Below, piece after piece: positions 6,660-15,418 of a stretch of 26,184 nucleotides of DNA. Below the pieces are notes generated by a model, which worked only from the letters and a program-made list of their open reading frames with translations, did no database searches and was not told where the DNA came from. The stretch covers positions 1-26,184 of IMG/VR virus record IMGVR_UViG_3300032893_000253; one strand, written 5' to 3'. Each line of letters starts with the position of its first letter. The first letter of the stretch is position 1. The DNA is from a virus. Made by a program: the position numbers and the translations under genes.

Positions 6660-8924
6660 ATGAAAAGACTAGTTGTACCCCTAATATTGCTTGCCAGTGT
6701 AGTTGCTTACGCTCAGACTTCTTCTGAGACTAAGTCAATTACAACGAGTGGAAATTCGGCTACGTTTCAGAACCCCAAATATGCTACAACGGTGGCTATC
6801 ACGATTTTCCCAAGTGGTAACCCTACATCCTATACTGTTACAACAATAGGGTGTTCAACCGGAGGAGCATCTTGCGGAGCTGTTGATAGCTACACAGGAT
6901 CTGGAAACACGCTTATTACTCGTTCTCCTTCTACTTCACAATATGCCTACTTCCAGATTAAAGCAGTATGGAGCGGAGGAACGAACGTTTCAATTCAGCT
7001 TACAGTTACGCTTACAGGAAACAACTCAACACAACCATCAACTCCTATTGGTTACATCAGCTTATTACTGAGTACAGGAGCGCCAACAGGAAGTTGTACA
7101 CAAAACCAGCGTGCGATGGACATATCCAGTTCACCTGGTGCTGAGTATAATTGTCCCAACGGAGCGTGGAACGCCATAACAGGCGGAGGCGGCGGTGGGG
7201 GACTAGCTGATCCTGGTTCAAACGGTATCGTTAAGCGCACAGCATTGAATATTACTGCTGTTGCAGCGGCTGCCGATATAACAGGGCTTTTTAGTGGGTG
7301 CTCAGGAACTCAGTATTTGGGTGCTGATGGAGGTTGTCATACTGCAGCCCCTGCAGCGAGTCCAAGTTTTTCCGGTACGGTTACTATGCCGGACGGCTCA
7401 ACGAATAACTCAAGTGGGTATTCGTTCGCGCATTCACTTAATCTCCCTTCCGGATCCCAGTTGAATGGCAACGCGTTTAATTTATTGGCTACGCTCAATC
7501 TGACAGGCGGTCCGGCATATGTGGGCATTGATGGTAGCAATGCTCCGACAATTATTGCAGCGCCTGCGGGTCCCACAACGATCGCAAATTGTTCTTCAGC
7601 GACCTGGGCTTCAGGAGCTTTTTATTTAGTAACTTCTGCTTCATCCTGTACACTGCCAGCAATCCCAAGCTCAACTAGTTGGTCTTCTGTTGTACAAAAT
7701 GGGAGTGGAGGAAGTGTTACAATAACTCCACCGGCAGGTGTTACAATCTATAGCGGAACAAGCACGTACTGTAGCACGTCCTGTACAGCAACGGCAATGA
7801 CATTAACATCGAATCAGCAGACTTTGTTTATTGCATCAGGTACAGCTTACTATGCGTCAGCTCCAGTAACAGTTCCGACAAGCGCAAGCTGGCCTAATGC
7901 TGGATCATGCTCTGCAAATCAGTTCGTGGACGCACTGACGAATGGGGCGACTCCAACATGCGCGGCGCTTACGGCGGCGACAGTTGGACTAGGTAATGTC
8001 ACGAATGACACACAGACGAAGGCCTCCGTTATGCCGAATACCGCTCCTGCTGCTGGGACAGTGCCGGTCGGCAACGGTTCATCTTACTCTGCACAGCAGC
8101 AGGGAGTTGTGGTAGATCCAAACGATGGCGCAACGAGTGTCACGATTCACGGAGACGGAGTAGGAAGCGATCGAAATGGCATTGTTTGGCTGAATAATGG
8201 TAGTAACGCTCAGGTCGCGTCGATTGCGAACCCTAATTCAACAGGGTTCGGAAATAACTATAGAACAACAGTGTGTAACGTTACTCCTCTTGTTTCTATT
8301 ATCTATAACAGCGGCACAAGTGGAACAATTAATGGCGTAGATAAAAACTATGCTATTCTGCCTGGATCAGTCTCAAATCCATATTGTGTTGATCTGGTCA
8401 TTGATCCAGTAAACACGACAACACAATGGGATGCCATTGTTAAGGGAGCAGCTTTTTACACGCACCACGTCCTGGCTGATGTAACGCCCGCCGGTACGGT
8501 TACAGTTGAGTCACTAGTTATTCCACAGAACGGTACATCTACTAGTGCTCCACCAATCTCTTTAGGATTTGATTGTCAGATTCCATGGAAGGGCAGCGGT
8601 TCGTCTCCTACTGTTACATTTTACGTGGATGATGTGGCAACAGAAAATCCTACGAACTTAGAAGCAACATCAATTACACAATCAACAAGCGGCACAGCAG
8701 TCGCAGGCGGTTCTATCGTTGATATAACGACTGCAACGTCTGCCGGTACAACAGCAATTGCGATTCCCGTTTGGACTGCGGGCAAGTATATGATTGCCAT
8801 TAGAGGTACTCTTGAGCTGGCAGCAAATACTCACGCATCTACATTAACATTTACTGCTATCGCATCAGCTGGAACTGTGTCTCTATACCGTGGTCAGTCT
8901 TGCCGCTATTGGGTGCTGCCGTGA
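6660..8924 (+). CDS. Large exported beta-rich, tail-fibre-like protein
   Basis: A 754-residue protein with a clear Sec signal peptide: MKRLVVPLILLASVVAYAQ, likely cleaved after AYA. Two short beta-rich repeats rich in Thr/Ser/Gly follow, then a poly-Gly hinge (seven Gly around residue 175-182) leading into LADPGSNGIVKR and a DITGLFSGCSG segment, sequences of the kind found in phage fibre shafts. GLGNVTNDTQTKASVMP (about 442) and a C-terminal beta-sandwich-like region (about 510-754) follow. Cysteines appear in pairs (CSTGGASCG, CSTSCTA), consistent with an exported oxidising environment. Virion fibres normally lack signal peptides, so this may be an envelope or secreted adhesin carried by the phage. 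It starts 3 bases after the previous stop. Confidence 0.75.
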   Translation: MKRLVVPLILLASVVAYAQTSSETKSITTSGNSATFQNPKYATTVAITIFPSGNPTSYTVTTIGCSTGGASCGAVDSYTGSGNTLITRSPSTSQYAYFQIKAVWSGGTNVSIQLTVTLTGNNSTQPSTPIGYISLLLSTGAPTGSCTQNQRAMDISSSPGAEYNCPNGAWNAITGGGGGGGLADPGSNGIVKRTALNITAVAAAADITGLFSGCSGTQYLGADGGCHTAAPAASPSFSGTVTMPDGSTNNSSGYSFAHSLNLPSGSQLNGNAFNLLATLNLTGGPAYVGIDGSNAPTIIAAPAGPTTIANCSSATWASGAFYLVTSASSCTLPAIPSSTSWSSVVQNGSGGSVTITPPAGVTIYSGTSTYCSTSCTATAMTLTSNQQTLFIASGTAYYASAPVTVPTSASWPNAGSCSANQFVDALTNGATPTCAALTAATVGLGNVTNDTQTKASVMPNTAPAAGTVPVGNGSSYSAQQQGVVVDPNDGATSVTIHGDGVGSDRNGIVWLNNGSNAQVASIANPNSTGFGNNYRTTVCNVTPLVSIIYNSGTSGTINGVDKNYAILPGSVSNPYCVDLVIDPVNTTTQWDAIVKGAAFYTHHVLADVTPAGTVTVESLVIPQNGTSTSAPPISLGFDCQIPWKGSGSSPTVTFYVDDVATENPTNLEATSITQSTSGTAVAGGSIVDITTATSAGTTAIAIPVWTAGKYMIAIRGTLELAANTHASTLTFTAIASAGTVSLYRGQSCRYWVLP

Positions 8925-8926
8925 GA

Positions 8927-10213
8927 ATGAAAACTCTGCTTATTGTTATATTGCTGGCAGGCAACGCTTGGGCAGCACTTCCATGCAACAACTCAACTGC
9001 CAACTGCACGACAGGCGTGTCATCTGTAACTTACAGCGGTCATACACGCTATTACGATGTTTTTGTTCCTCTTGGTATATCGACAGGTTATCCTGTATTC
9101 GTTTATCTGCCTGGAGCCGGTATTAGTTGCGGAGGTGTGGCTGCGGGATGTACGCCTTATACAACACCAACAGATGTAATGACAGGGCAGATGCAAGCTT
9201 TCGCGATCGCCAATCAAGTTATGCTGTTGGAACTTTTCTCGGCCTGTGTGGATAATACAGGTTCGAACGTTGCGCCCTTCTCCGTGTGTACGGCAGGGAC
9301 AGGAACAGGCAGTCTTCTAACTGCTCCGCAGTGGATCTGGCGCGCTGGAAATCTTAGTACATCATTCGGGTTTGATTGGGACGATTTCGGTTATATTAGC
9401 TCGATGATTAATACAGCAACGACAACCTGGAGCGGCGATGCCTCGCGCGTAACACTTATAGGATTGTCAACGGGCGGGATCATGGCCCAGCAGTACGCAG
9501 CAACGTTTAATTCAAATTCTCGTAAAGCCATTAACGGTCTTGGCATTTGGGCAGGGACCTCAGTTGTTGATATTTGCTTTAACGATTTCCAACTTGGTCA
9601 TGCGTATACGGTTGGTAACCAAATACTTCCTCAATCAGGAAATACAGCGCAAAACTACTTTCAAGCTGGTAACAACGGCACAAGCGGAACGGCGCCAAAC
9701 TGGAACACATGTAATCCAAACTGTGTTGATGGTGGAACGATTGTTTGGAACAATCAAGGTCCTGGTCTTGGAGCTGTTTGCTACAATGCGGAAGCTACTC
9801 CGCCAACGGTTGATACTACTCTCGGAATTCCAATTTTACTTTTGCAGGGCGATAAGGACACGACGCTTCCGTATTGTGGTAAGACAGGAACACAGCCATG
9901 GACTCAGTTTCCAGTTATGTCTACTGTTTCCGGAGACGTCGCATATTCGTACTGGTATTCAGGCATGGCTTGTACAACATCAAGTACAGGGACGAATGCG
10001 TGCACAGGTGAGGGAGGCACGGTTAATGCCAGTTTTTCAACAAAGCAAGCGACAGGGTGTCGCGGTAGCGGAACAGTCCTTCAAGTTGATTATGTAGGGC
10101 AGCAGCACACTCGTGTCGGGCCAGACAACGCAGGCATGTGCATACTTTGGAATCTTCTTTATCCATCAACACCATGCAAATTTGGCTATAGCACTCCAGT
10201 AGGGGGAATGTGA
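8927..10213 (+). CDS. Exported PHB-depolymerase/feruloyl-esterase-like alpha/beta hydrolase
   Basis: Numbered from ATG 8927 (428 residues; GTG 8921 overlapping the previous stop and TTG 8900 are alternatives, but the signal peptide is best from ATG). MKTLLIVILLAGNAWA is a signal peptide cleaved after AWA. The mature part follows the esterase-PHB/LpqC plan: a FVYLPGAG strand, WDDFGYISSMI, then RVTLIGLSTGG with nucleophile S181, IPILLLQGDKDTTLPY with D311, and QQHTRVG with H394. Residues about 220-280 insert a module (AYTVGNQIL...GGTIVWNNQGPG) resembling small carbohydrate-binding inserts of phage fibres and CBM5/12. Several Cys suggest disulfides. It likely hydrolyses an ester in a polymer outside the cytoplasm. 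The substrate is unknown. Confidence 0.82.
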   Translation: MKTLLIVILLAGNAWAALPCNNSTANCTTGVSSVTYSGHTRYYDVFVPLGISTGYPVFVYLPGAGISCGGVAAGCTPYTTPTDVMTGQMQAFAIANQVMLLELFSACVDNTGSNVAPFSVCTAGTGTGSLLTAPQWIWRAGNLSTSFGFDWDDFGYISSMINTATTTWSGDASRVTLIGLSTGGIMAQQYAATFNSNSRKAINGLGIWAGTSVVDICFNDFQLGHAYTVGNQILPQSGNTAQNYFQAGNNGTSGTAPNWNTCNPNCVDGGTIVWNNQGPGLGAVCYNAEATPPTVDTTLGIPILLLQGDKDTTLPYCGKTGTQPWTQFPVMSTVSGDVAYSYWYSGMACTTSSTGTNACTGEGGTVNASFSTKQATGCRGSGTVLQVDYVGQQHTRVGPDNAGMCILWNLLYPSTPCKFGYSTPVGGM

Positions 10214-12075
10214 ACTTCATAGTAAAAACAAAAACGACAGTGAGTATTGTTAGTCTGTTAGCAGGCGTGGCTATCAGTCAATGCCAAATACCCGGATATA
10301 GTTGTGCTCGTACAGATACAAATATTACGGCCAACCCTACAGGTGCACAGTTGGTTACATGGGCAGGCGGAGATACAGGGCAGGGAAGAGTCTGGTACGA
10401 TACTGGATTTAACTCGGTCCATCCGCCGAAGTACTTGCGACTGACAGACCGTTCTACATATACACAATGTGGCGGCACAGCTCGTCAAGGTTATGTTGTA
10501 CAGGGCGGTGGTGACGGAAACTGGCTTGTCTTTAACCGTACCGACACGATGATCTCGATTGGGGATTGCTTCTTCGCTGTAGATCCGGTGTCACTGTCGA
10601 TGCAATTCCTGATGCCGCAGCAATCGAATATGTGGGGCGGCACGAACGGAGGACAGTGGAGTATCGTTGATCCGAGTGTATGGTACGAACTCACACCGAG
10701 TACGTTAAATAAATGGACGCTTCTGGATAACAAAAACAATGCATGTCATGTCGGGAGTGTAGGGTGCACAGCGACTTTGAGTCAGCTCCGTAACTATGTA
10801 AATCATTGCGGAACACCCAATAACAACGGAAACGGTGTGTTCTCCTTATACGGTATTGGCGCTGCTGATGATAAGTTTGTCAGCTTATCGTCAACATCAG
10901 TACAAGATACTCCTCCGGCAATTGTTGTGTATCAGAAGTCTACAGGTGTATGTTACGTTTATAACACTTACTTCGGATCAATTCGAAGCTACCCACAAGC
11001 AACAACAACATTTACCGGTACACTAAGTTGTGACGGGAGTCGAAACTTAACTGCTACTTCAGGACAATTTTTAGATCCAAGCACGCCGGCTGATCCGTGG
11101 ACCGGACTAGGTATTACGGTAACAATTCCGAACGGTCCGAATGCAGGAACATACTACTGGTATCTGGGTGCGTCTACGACTTCGTCAACAGCGGTCGCGA
11201 AGACACTAACCAGTTCTCCTGTAGGAGTAGCTGATGCGTCATGCCCGGCAGGATCTGGGTACACCTGGTCAGTTCAGCCGGGAGTCTTGATGGGCTTGCC
11301 AACGACGTCAGATTTCTTTCAGGTACATAACGTACAGATTGATCCGAGCGGAACGTGGGCCGTAGCAAGTTATTCGGCCTGCCGCTTTTCGGGTTGTGGT
11401 CAGTTCTACGCATGGCAAATTGGAGGACTGACGGTTAAGAAGTTAACTAACTTTTCCGGTGGACACTGGACGTTGAACGCGAATGGAATCTTTAATCTCG
11501 ACCAGTATGATTCTGATGCGACGCTTTCGCTCTCAGTGTTGTTTCGGAATTGGGCAAACTTCGACCAAATTACTCTTTCAGGACCGTTCGGAGGAGTAGG
11601 AGTACAGAACGCTGGCAGTGGACTAGTTCATCTTCCTAATTTCCACAATATTTCAACCTCTATTGCTGATGGGCATCCGACTAATCATGATGACCCGACA
11701 GGACTACTCGGATATCCTGTTTTAGATTCAGTAGAGGGAAGTGAACAGTGTACTGGAATTGGAACATGTCCTATCAACGGGCCTTGGAGTAACGAGATCG
11801 TTGGTTACGACCAGACGAACGCGAATGTATACCGTTTTGGACATACCTATAATTCGCGCAACGAAAACTCTAGCACAAGCTTTGCAGCTTCGATTTCAGT
11901 AGGAGGAGCAGGGCAGACGGGACAGTTATATGCAGTAACTTCTGACGGTATGGGCAAATTTGATTCGCTTTGTACATATGCGGTCCCATGGACTTGCGCA
12001 TCTGATGTGCTCATAGTGCAACTAGGAGTTAGCGCATTAAACGCTCCGCTTCTACTGCGACTCTCAATTAATTAG
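10210..12075 (+). CDS. Exported beta-structure protein of unknown function
   Basis: A 621-residue protein starting at GTG 10210, overlapping the esterase stop (GTGA), with AGGGGG just upstream. The N-terminus (VKTKTTVSIVSLLAGVAIS) is a signal peptide without a proper lipobox. The mature part is rich in Gly, Thr, Ser, Trp and paired Cys. Stretches such as VQIDPSGTWAVASY and GGHWTLNANGIFNLDQYDSDA look like propeller blades, and GTYYWYLGAS looks like an Ig-type strand. No catalytic motif is clear. Tight coupling to the esterase suggests the two are exported together, perhaps as binding and cleaving partners. The propeller idea is a weak inference. Confidence 0.68.
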   Translation: MNFIVKTKTTVSIVSLLAGVAISQCQIPGYSCARTDTNITANPTGAQLVTWAGGDTGQGRVWYDTGFNSVHPPKYLRLTDRSTYTQCGGTARQGYVVQGGGDGNWLVFNRTDTMISIGDCFFAVDPVSLSMQFLMPQQSNMWGGTNGGQWSIVDPSVWYELTPSTLNKWTLLDNKNNACHVGSVGCTATLSQLRNYVNHCGTPNNNGNGVFSLYGIGAADDKFVSLSSTSVQDTPPAIVVYQKSTGVCYVYNTYFGSIRSYPQATTTFTGTLSCDGSRNLTATSGQFLDPSTPADPWTGLGITVTIPNGPNAGTYYWYLGASTTSSTAVAKTLTSSPVGVADASCPAGSGYTWSVQPGVLMGLPTTSDFFQVHNVQIDPSGTWAVASYSACRFSGCGQFYAWQIGGLTVKKLTNFSGGHWTLNANGIFNLDQYDSDATLSLSVLFRNWANFDQITLSGPFGGVGVQNAGSGLVHLPNFHNISTSIADGHPTNHDDPTGLLGYPVLDSVEGSEQCTGIGTCPINGPWSNEIVGYDQTNANVYRFGHTYNSRNENSSTSFAASISVGGAGQTGQLYAVTSDGMGKFDSLCTYAVPWTCASDVLIVQLGVSALNAPLLLRLSIN

Positions 12076-12113
12076 AAGATCTTTAGCGACAAAGAAAGAA
12101 AAGTGTAACATAC

Positions 12114-12128
12114 AATGTATAATACATT
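12114..12128 (+). promoter_or_regulatory. Palindrome with embedded TATAAT upstream of portal
   Basis: AATGTAT (12114-12120) and ATACATT (12122-12128) form a perfect 7-bp inverted repeat around one base. TATAAT (12118-12123) lies across its centre. I see no good -35 at 16-18 bp upstream. It could be a phage or activator-dependent promoter, an operator, or both. It lies in the only gap (12076-12207) between the exported-protein genes and the head genes. Confidence 0.35.
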
Positions 12129-12207
12129 TTCTAGATTGTCTGCTGCCCTTAAACTACAAGTTGTATTTGATTTTCTAGTCGATCTTATAGATGTGATGGC
12201 GCTATAA
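12115..12207 (+). CDS. Putative 30-residue peptide abutting portal
   Basis: ATG 12115 opens 30 codons that end at TAA 12205-12207, directly followed by the portal ATG at 12208. The product starts MYNTFSRLSAALKLQ and ends DFLVDLIDVMAL, an amphipathic or hydrophobic helix. Neither it nor portal has a strong Shine-Dalgarno, so it may act as a coupling leader. Its start codon sits in the palindrome at 12114-12128, so transcription starting at that TATAAT would miss it. Chance occurrence is possible. Confidence 0.35.
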   Translation: MYNTFSRLSAALKLQVVFDFLVDLIDVMAL

Positions 12208-13845
12208 ATGCCTAGTGGAAATTTGGTTGTACGAAATCTAGCACCATTAGTTGCGGCGATGAACGGGGCGCGAAGTGCTCTTTACCGTCCTCCGCAAACT
12301 ACTATTACAGGGATTGACGAGTCGTTGTGGCCCAATCCTTTACAACCTGTTACGCCCATGGGTCCGCCACGAGCGGAGCCTTTGGGTTGGCCTTTTGATT
12401 GGGGCCGCAACCTTATCTTTACACCGCGTGACGACGCGGAATACTCAGCATCACAACTTCGTCAACTTGCGACATATCCTTTGGCTAGAATCTGTATTGA
12501 AAATACAAAGGATATGATTTCGAGAATGCCATATAGAATTCAGCTTAAGCCTCTCCCTGGCGAAACAAGTAAGGCGCGAGCTGATAGAAGTAAGAATGAT
12601 AAGCAATTGGGCTGGTTAAACGATTTCTTTTCTCGTCCTAACAGGCAGCAGAATTGGCAAGAGTTTTTACGCCCTGTTTTAGATGACATGCTCGTAATTG
12701 ATGCTGCTTCGATTTTTATCGGGCGAGATAAGAAAGGTAAAGTTCAAGAACTACGGTGGATAGAAGGAGCGTCGATTACTTGTTTGGTTGATGAGCATGG
12801 CTGGCGTCCAGCTCCGCCAAATCCTGCTTATCAGCAGCTATGGCAAGGTTACCCTAGAATTGACCTTACTACAGATCAGTTGATTTATGCTCCCCGTAAC
12901 ATAGTTCCCCGTAATACTCAGGCTTCTTACCTTTACGGGATGTCACCGGTTGAGCAGATAGCAAAAGAGATTAAGATTGGTGCAGCCAGACTACAGTTCA
13001 TTTACGATTTCTACAGAGAAGGATCAATTCCTGGAATGATTCACTTTGTGCCTCCGAATGTTTCAGTAGAAAAGATTAAAGAGGCGCAACAGTATTTAGA
13101 TTCTGCATATGCAGGAAACTTGCCAGCACGTCGTAGATTGCAGTTAATTCAAGGTTGGCATGAGGCGGGACAAGGCAACGAGCAGACAATTATTCCTAAA
13201 GAACCAGCACTTGCTGATGCGTATGATGAATTGCATACGCGCCGTATCTGTTTTGCATTTGGGACAAGTCCGCAACGGTTAATGCGTCAGATGAACAGAG
13301 CGTCTGCTCAAGTTGCTCAATTATCGGCTGAAGAAGAAGGCACACTTCCATGGATGGAGTGGTTGAAGAGCGTTATAGATAATATTATTCAAAACGTTCT
13401 CGGGATGAAGGAATATGAGTTTGCGTTCGATCCTTATCACGAGATGGATCGGATGAAACAGTCACAGGCTGACGAGAAAGATGTTGATAATGGTATTTAC
13501 ACACGTAATGAAGTTAGAGAACGGCGTGGAGATGATCCTCGACCTGAACCTTTAGCTGATACGCTGTCGGTTAAAACAGCGCAAGGTGTTGTGCCGCTAG
13601 GTCAGATCCTGCAACCAACAGCGGCTGTTGCATCAGGTAGTTCAAGCGGAACGATAAAACGTCCAACAATTACTTCTAGCCCCGGCGGCGGATCTGTCGG
13701 GAAATCAAAGACTAACGGGCATACAACACATGCTACATGTGCTAAGCATAAGGATAGTTATCCAAGAGCTTTCTGCGCAGATTGCTCAGCCATTGAAGCT
13801 ATACACTACGCGGCTCAGCAGGAAGCTTTAACGGAAAGATATTGA
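12208..13845 (+). CDS. Portal protein (HK97/SPP1-type) with C-terminal zinc knuckle
   Basis: The dodecameric DNA gate at the head vertex, 545 residues. Recognisable portal features are the ARICIENTKDMISRMPYR helix (about 94-112), the SIFIGRDKKGKV hairpin (about 168-180), the TTDQLIYAPRN and YGMSPVEQIAKEI segments (about 230-262), and the C-terminal IYTRNEVRERRGDDP (about 430-445), the classic portal stem/crown motif. A Gly/Ser-rich linker then leads to an unusual tail, CAKH (511-514) and CADC (523-526), a Cys-x2-His-x8-Cys-x2-Cys pattern. The next gene, MuF-like, begins with the same kind of motif. Portal overlaps it by one base. There is no strong Shine-Dalgarno for ATG 12208. Confidence 0.88.
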   Translation: MPSGNLVVRNLAPLVAAMNGARSALYRPPQTTITGIDESLWPNPLQPVTPMGPPRAEPLGWPFDWGRNLIFTPRDDAEYSASQLRQLATYPLARICIENTKDMISRMPYRIQLKPLPGETSKARADRSKNDKQLGWLNDFFSRPNRQQNWQEFLRPVLDDMLVIDAASIFIGRDKKGKVQELRWIEGASITCLVDEHGWRPAPPNPAYQQLWQGYPRIDLTTDQLIYAPRNIVPRNTQASYLYGMSPVEQIAKEIKIGAARLQFIYDFYREGSIPGMIHFVPPNVSVEKIKEAQQYLDSAYAGNLPARRRLQLIQGWHEAGQGNEQTIIPKEPALADAYDELHTRRICFAFGTSPQRLMRQMNRASAQVAQLSAEEEGTLPWMEWLKSVIDNIIQNVLGMKEYEFAFDPYHEMDRMKQSQADEKDVDNGIYTRNEVRERRGDDPRPEPLADTLSVKTAQGVVPLGQILQPTAAVASGSSSGTIKRPTITSSPGGGSVGKSKTNGHTTHATCAKHKDSYPRAFCADCSAIEAIHYAAQQEALTERY

Positions 13846-14750
13846 TGCATTTTAACGAAGACAAAGCTCATTGCAGTGCGCATACATACTGGGCTAACGG
13901 GTGCCCGGAGTGTAAGTGCGCTGAGGATCTCGCAGAGAGTATTCGCGAGTCCCGTAGGATGCATAAAGCGGCAATTAGACCGTTACGTGTTGAAATAGGC
14001 GCTAATGCTAGCCCAAAAACACAACTAATACAGCAACAACTAGCTCGAGTGTTTGGTGTGTTCTTTGCGAGAGCCAAAAATAAAGCAGCCGCTACTGCAG
14101 GCAAAGAAGCTAGAAAATTACAAAAAGCTGACGAGATTAAGAAAGAAGATGCAGAGAAGATTGCCTTACTCGCTTGGGGCGCGATTAATTGGGAAGAATT
14201 AGTTAATGGAGTATACCTGGATTTGCTAGCAGCGGCGCAGGTTGGAATCGAAGAGAGTATGAGTCAGTTAGGCGCAATGCCTGGAAGTACACAGAAGTCT
14301 TTACTTGAACTTGCTGAAGCATACGCAAAAAGTCGTTCTGTTGAGATGATCGGTAAACAATACATCAACGGAAAAATCTATGACGACCAGGCTGCTAAGT
14401 TTGTTATCGCTGACACTACTCGTGATGATCTTGTTGATATTGTAGAAAATGTTTCTACTCAACAGCTTACAATTGACGACCTTGAAAAGCTAATTCGTAC
14501 AGCGAAGACATTCAGTGATGCACGAGCGCAGTTAATCGCTACTACAGAAACATCAATGGCTCAGGTTAAACTACATGTTAAATCTTGGAAGACATTTGGC
14601 GTGCGGAAAGTAAATATTGAGTTAAGTCCTACTCATCCTGAGACTGATGAATGTGACGATCTTGCTGCTGGATCGCCCTACGAGATTGATAAGTGTCCGT
14701 TTATTCCCGCGCATCCGCATTGCCAATGCACGATCGTCGGGATTGAATAG
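13845..14750 (+). CDS. MuF-like head morphogenesis protein with N-terminal zinc knuckle
   Basis: ATG 13845 overlaps the portal TGA by one base and has GGAAAG 6 nt upstream, so it is preferred over TTG 13842. The product has 301 residues. Residues 10-23 (CSAHTYWANGCPEC) give Cys-x2-His-x6-Cys-x2-Cys. A long helical middle follows. The C-terminal third has the MuF signature: ATTETSMAQVK, then SPTHPETDECDDLAAG and FIPAHPHCQCTIV, the His/Cys pattern of the Mu gpF/SPP1 gp7 family. Such proteins bind portal and are packaged as minor head proteins. Position directly after portal agrees. The N-terminal knuckle is not part of the usual family core. Confidence 0.87.
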   Translation: MHFNEDKAHCSAHTYWANGCPECKCAEDLAESIRESRRMHKAAIRPLRVEIGANASPKTQLIQQQLARVFGVFFARAKNKAAATAGKEARKLQKADEIKKEDAEKIALLAWGAINWEELVNGVYLDLLAAAQVGIEESMSQLGAMPGSTQKSLLELAEAYAKSRSVEMIGKQYINGKIYDDQAAKFVIADTTRDDLVDIVENVSTQQLTIDDLEKLIRTAKTFSDARAQLIATTETSMAQVKLHVKSWKTFGVRKVNIELSPTHPETDECDDLAAGSPYEIDKCPFIPAHPHCQCTIVGIE

Positions 14751-14847
14751 TATCTGACCATTAGTAATTAGAAAGAATGCTTGCAGACAGCGAATAACGC
14801 AAAGCAAACGGCAGTTAATAAAGCATTTAAATTAGGAGACTAGAACA

Positions 14848-15204
14848 ATGAGCTTTTTTCCAAAGGTTACGCCAGGTGTACAAGGAGGACCAGTAACTGC
14901 AGACGTTTACGTTGCAGTACAGGAGACGAATAAAAAACCTTTTGGTGACGATTCGGGCCTCTCGACTTCAGCGGCGTATAGGACAGAAGTATCAGCTAGA
15001 ATAGCTGAACCCCCAAAACATGTAAGTAATAGAGCAAACGTATTTGCAACTAAGTTTGAAGAAGTTGTTTCAGTTCCCGCAGAAGCCACTCCGGTTCAAG
15101 CTGCACCGGAACCGACTCCTGCGCCAACTCCTGCACCTGTACAGCAGCAGTGGCGTAAACAATGGACACCACCAACAGAATCTACTCAAGGAGAGAGTCA
15201 ATGA
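14848..15204 (+). CDS. Hypothetical head-region protein, Pro-rich C-terminus
   Basis: A 118-residue protein with a strong ribosome-binding site (AGGAGA, 9 nt before ATG 14848). The N-terminal half is soluble and featureless (SFFPKVTPGVQGGPVTADVY). From about residue 78 it turns into a Pro/Ala/Gln-rich tail (TPAPTPAPVQQQ), likely disordered. The stop overlaps the next start (ATGA), so the two are coupled. The family is not recognised. Location between MuF and protease suggests a minor virion or assembly protein. Confidence 0.7.
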   Translation: MSFFPKVTPGVQGGPVTADVYVAVQETNKKPFGDDSGLSTSAAYRTEVSARIAEPPKHVSNRANVFATKFEEVVSVPAEATPVQAAPEPTPAPTPAPVQQQWRKQWTPPTESTQGESQ

Positions 15205-15416
15205 CTTATCTACCCACAAGTGGGCAGGGCGCAAATACAGTTACTGCTACTGTATCAAATACAAATTCTAATGCAGGTAGCGGATCAGGAACGTTTGCCT
15301 CATCAGGTACAGCTGGCGTCGGAACAACGGCTACAGCACAGGCAACTGAAATCTACGAAGCTGCGGATTTGAATGTACTTAACGTTGGTACAACACCTCC
15401 TGCGGCTAAGAACTAA
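15201..15416 (+). CDS. Small Gly/Ser/Thr-rich hypothetical protein
   Basis: ATG 15201 overlaps the previous TGA and has AAGGAGAG about 5 nt upstream, so it is preferred over the in-frame ATG at 15162. The product has 71 residues of low complexity: alternating Thr/Ser/Gly/Ala with no charged core until EIYEAADLNVLNVG. It resembles short head-decoration or spike-like beta peptides, but no family is recognised. Confidence 0.65.
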   Translation: MTYLPTSGQGANTVTATVSNTNSNAGSGSGTFASSGTAGVGTTATAQATEIYEAADLNVLNVGTTPPAAKN

Positions 15417-15418
15417 GT

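Noticed and set aside
9540-10097. 185-codon + strand ORF overlapping the esterase
   Set aside because: Lies wholly inside the esterase in another frame and has no recognisable motif; the esterase frame has signal peptide and catalytic residues.
14776-14827. AATGCTT/AAGCATT inverted repeat before 14848
   Set aside because: Only 7 bp with a 38-nt loop in AT-rich sequence; expected by chance. The 14751-14847 gap otherwise shows only the ribosome-binding site.
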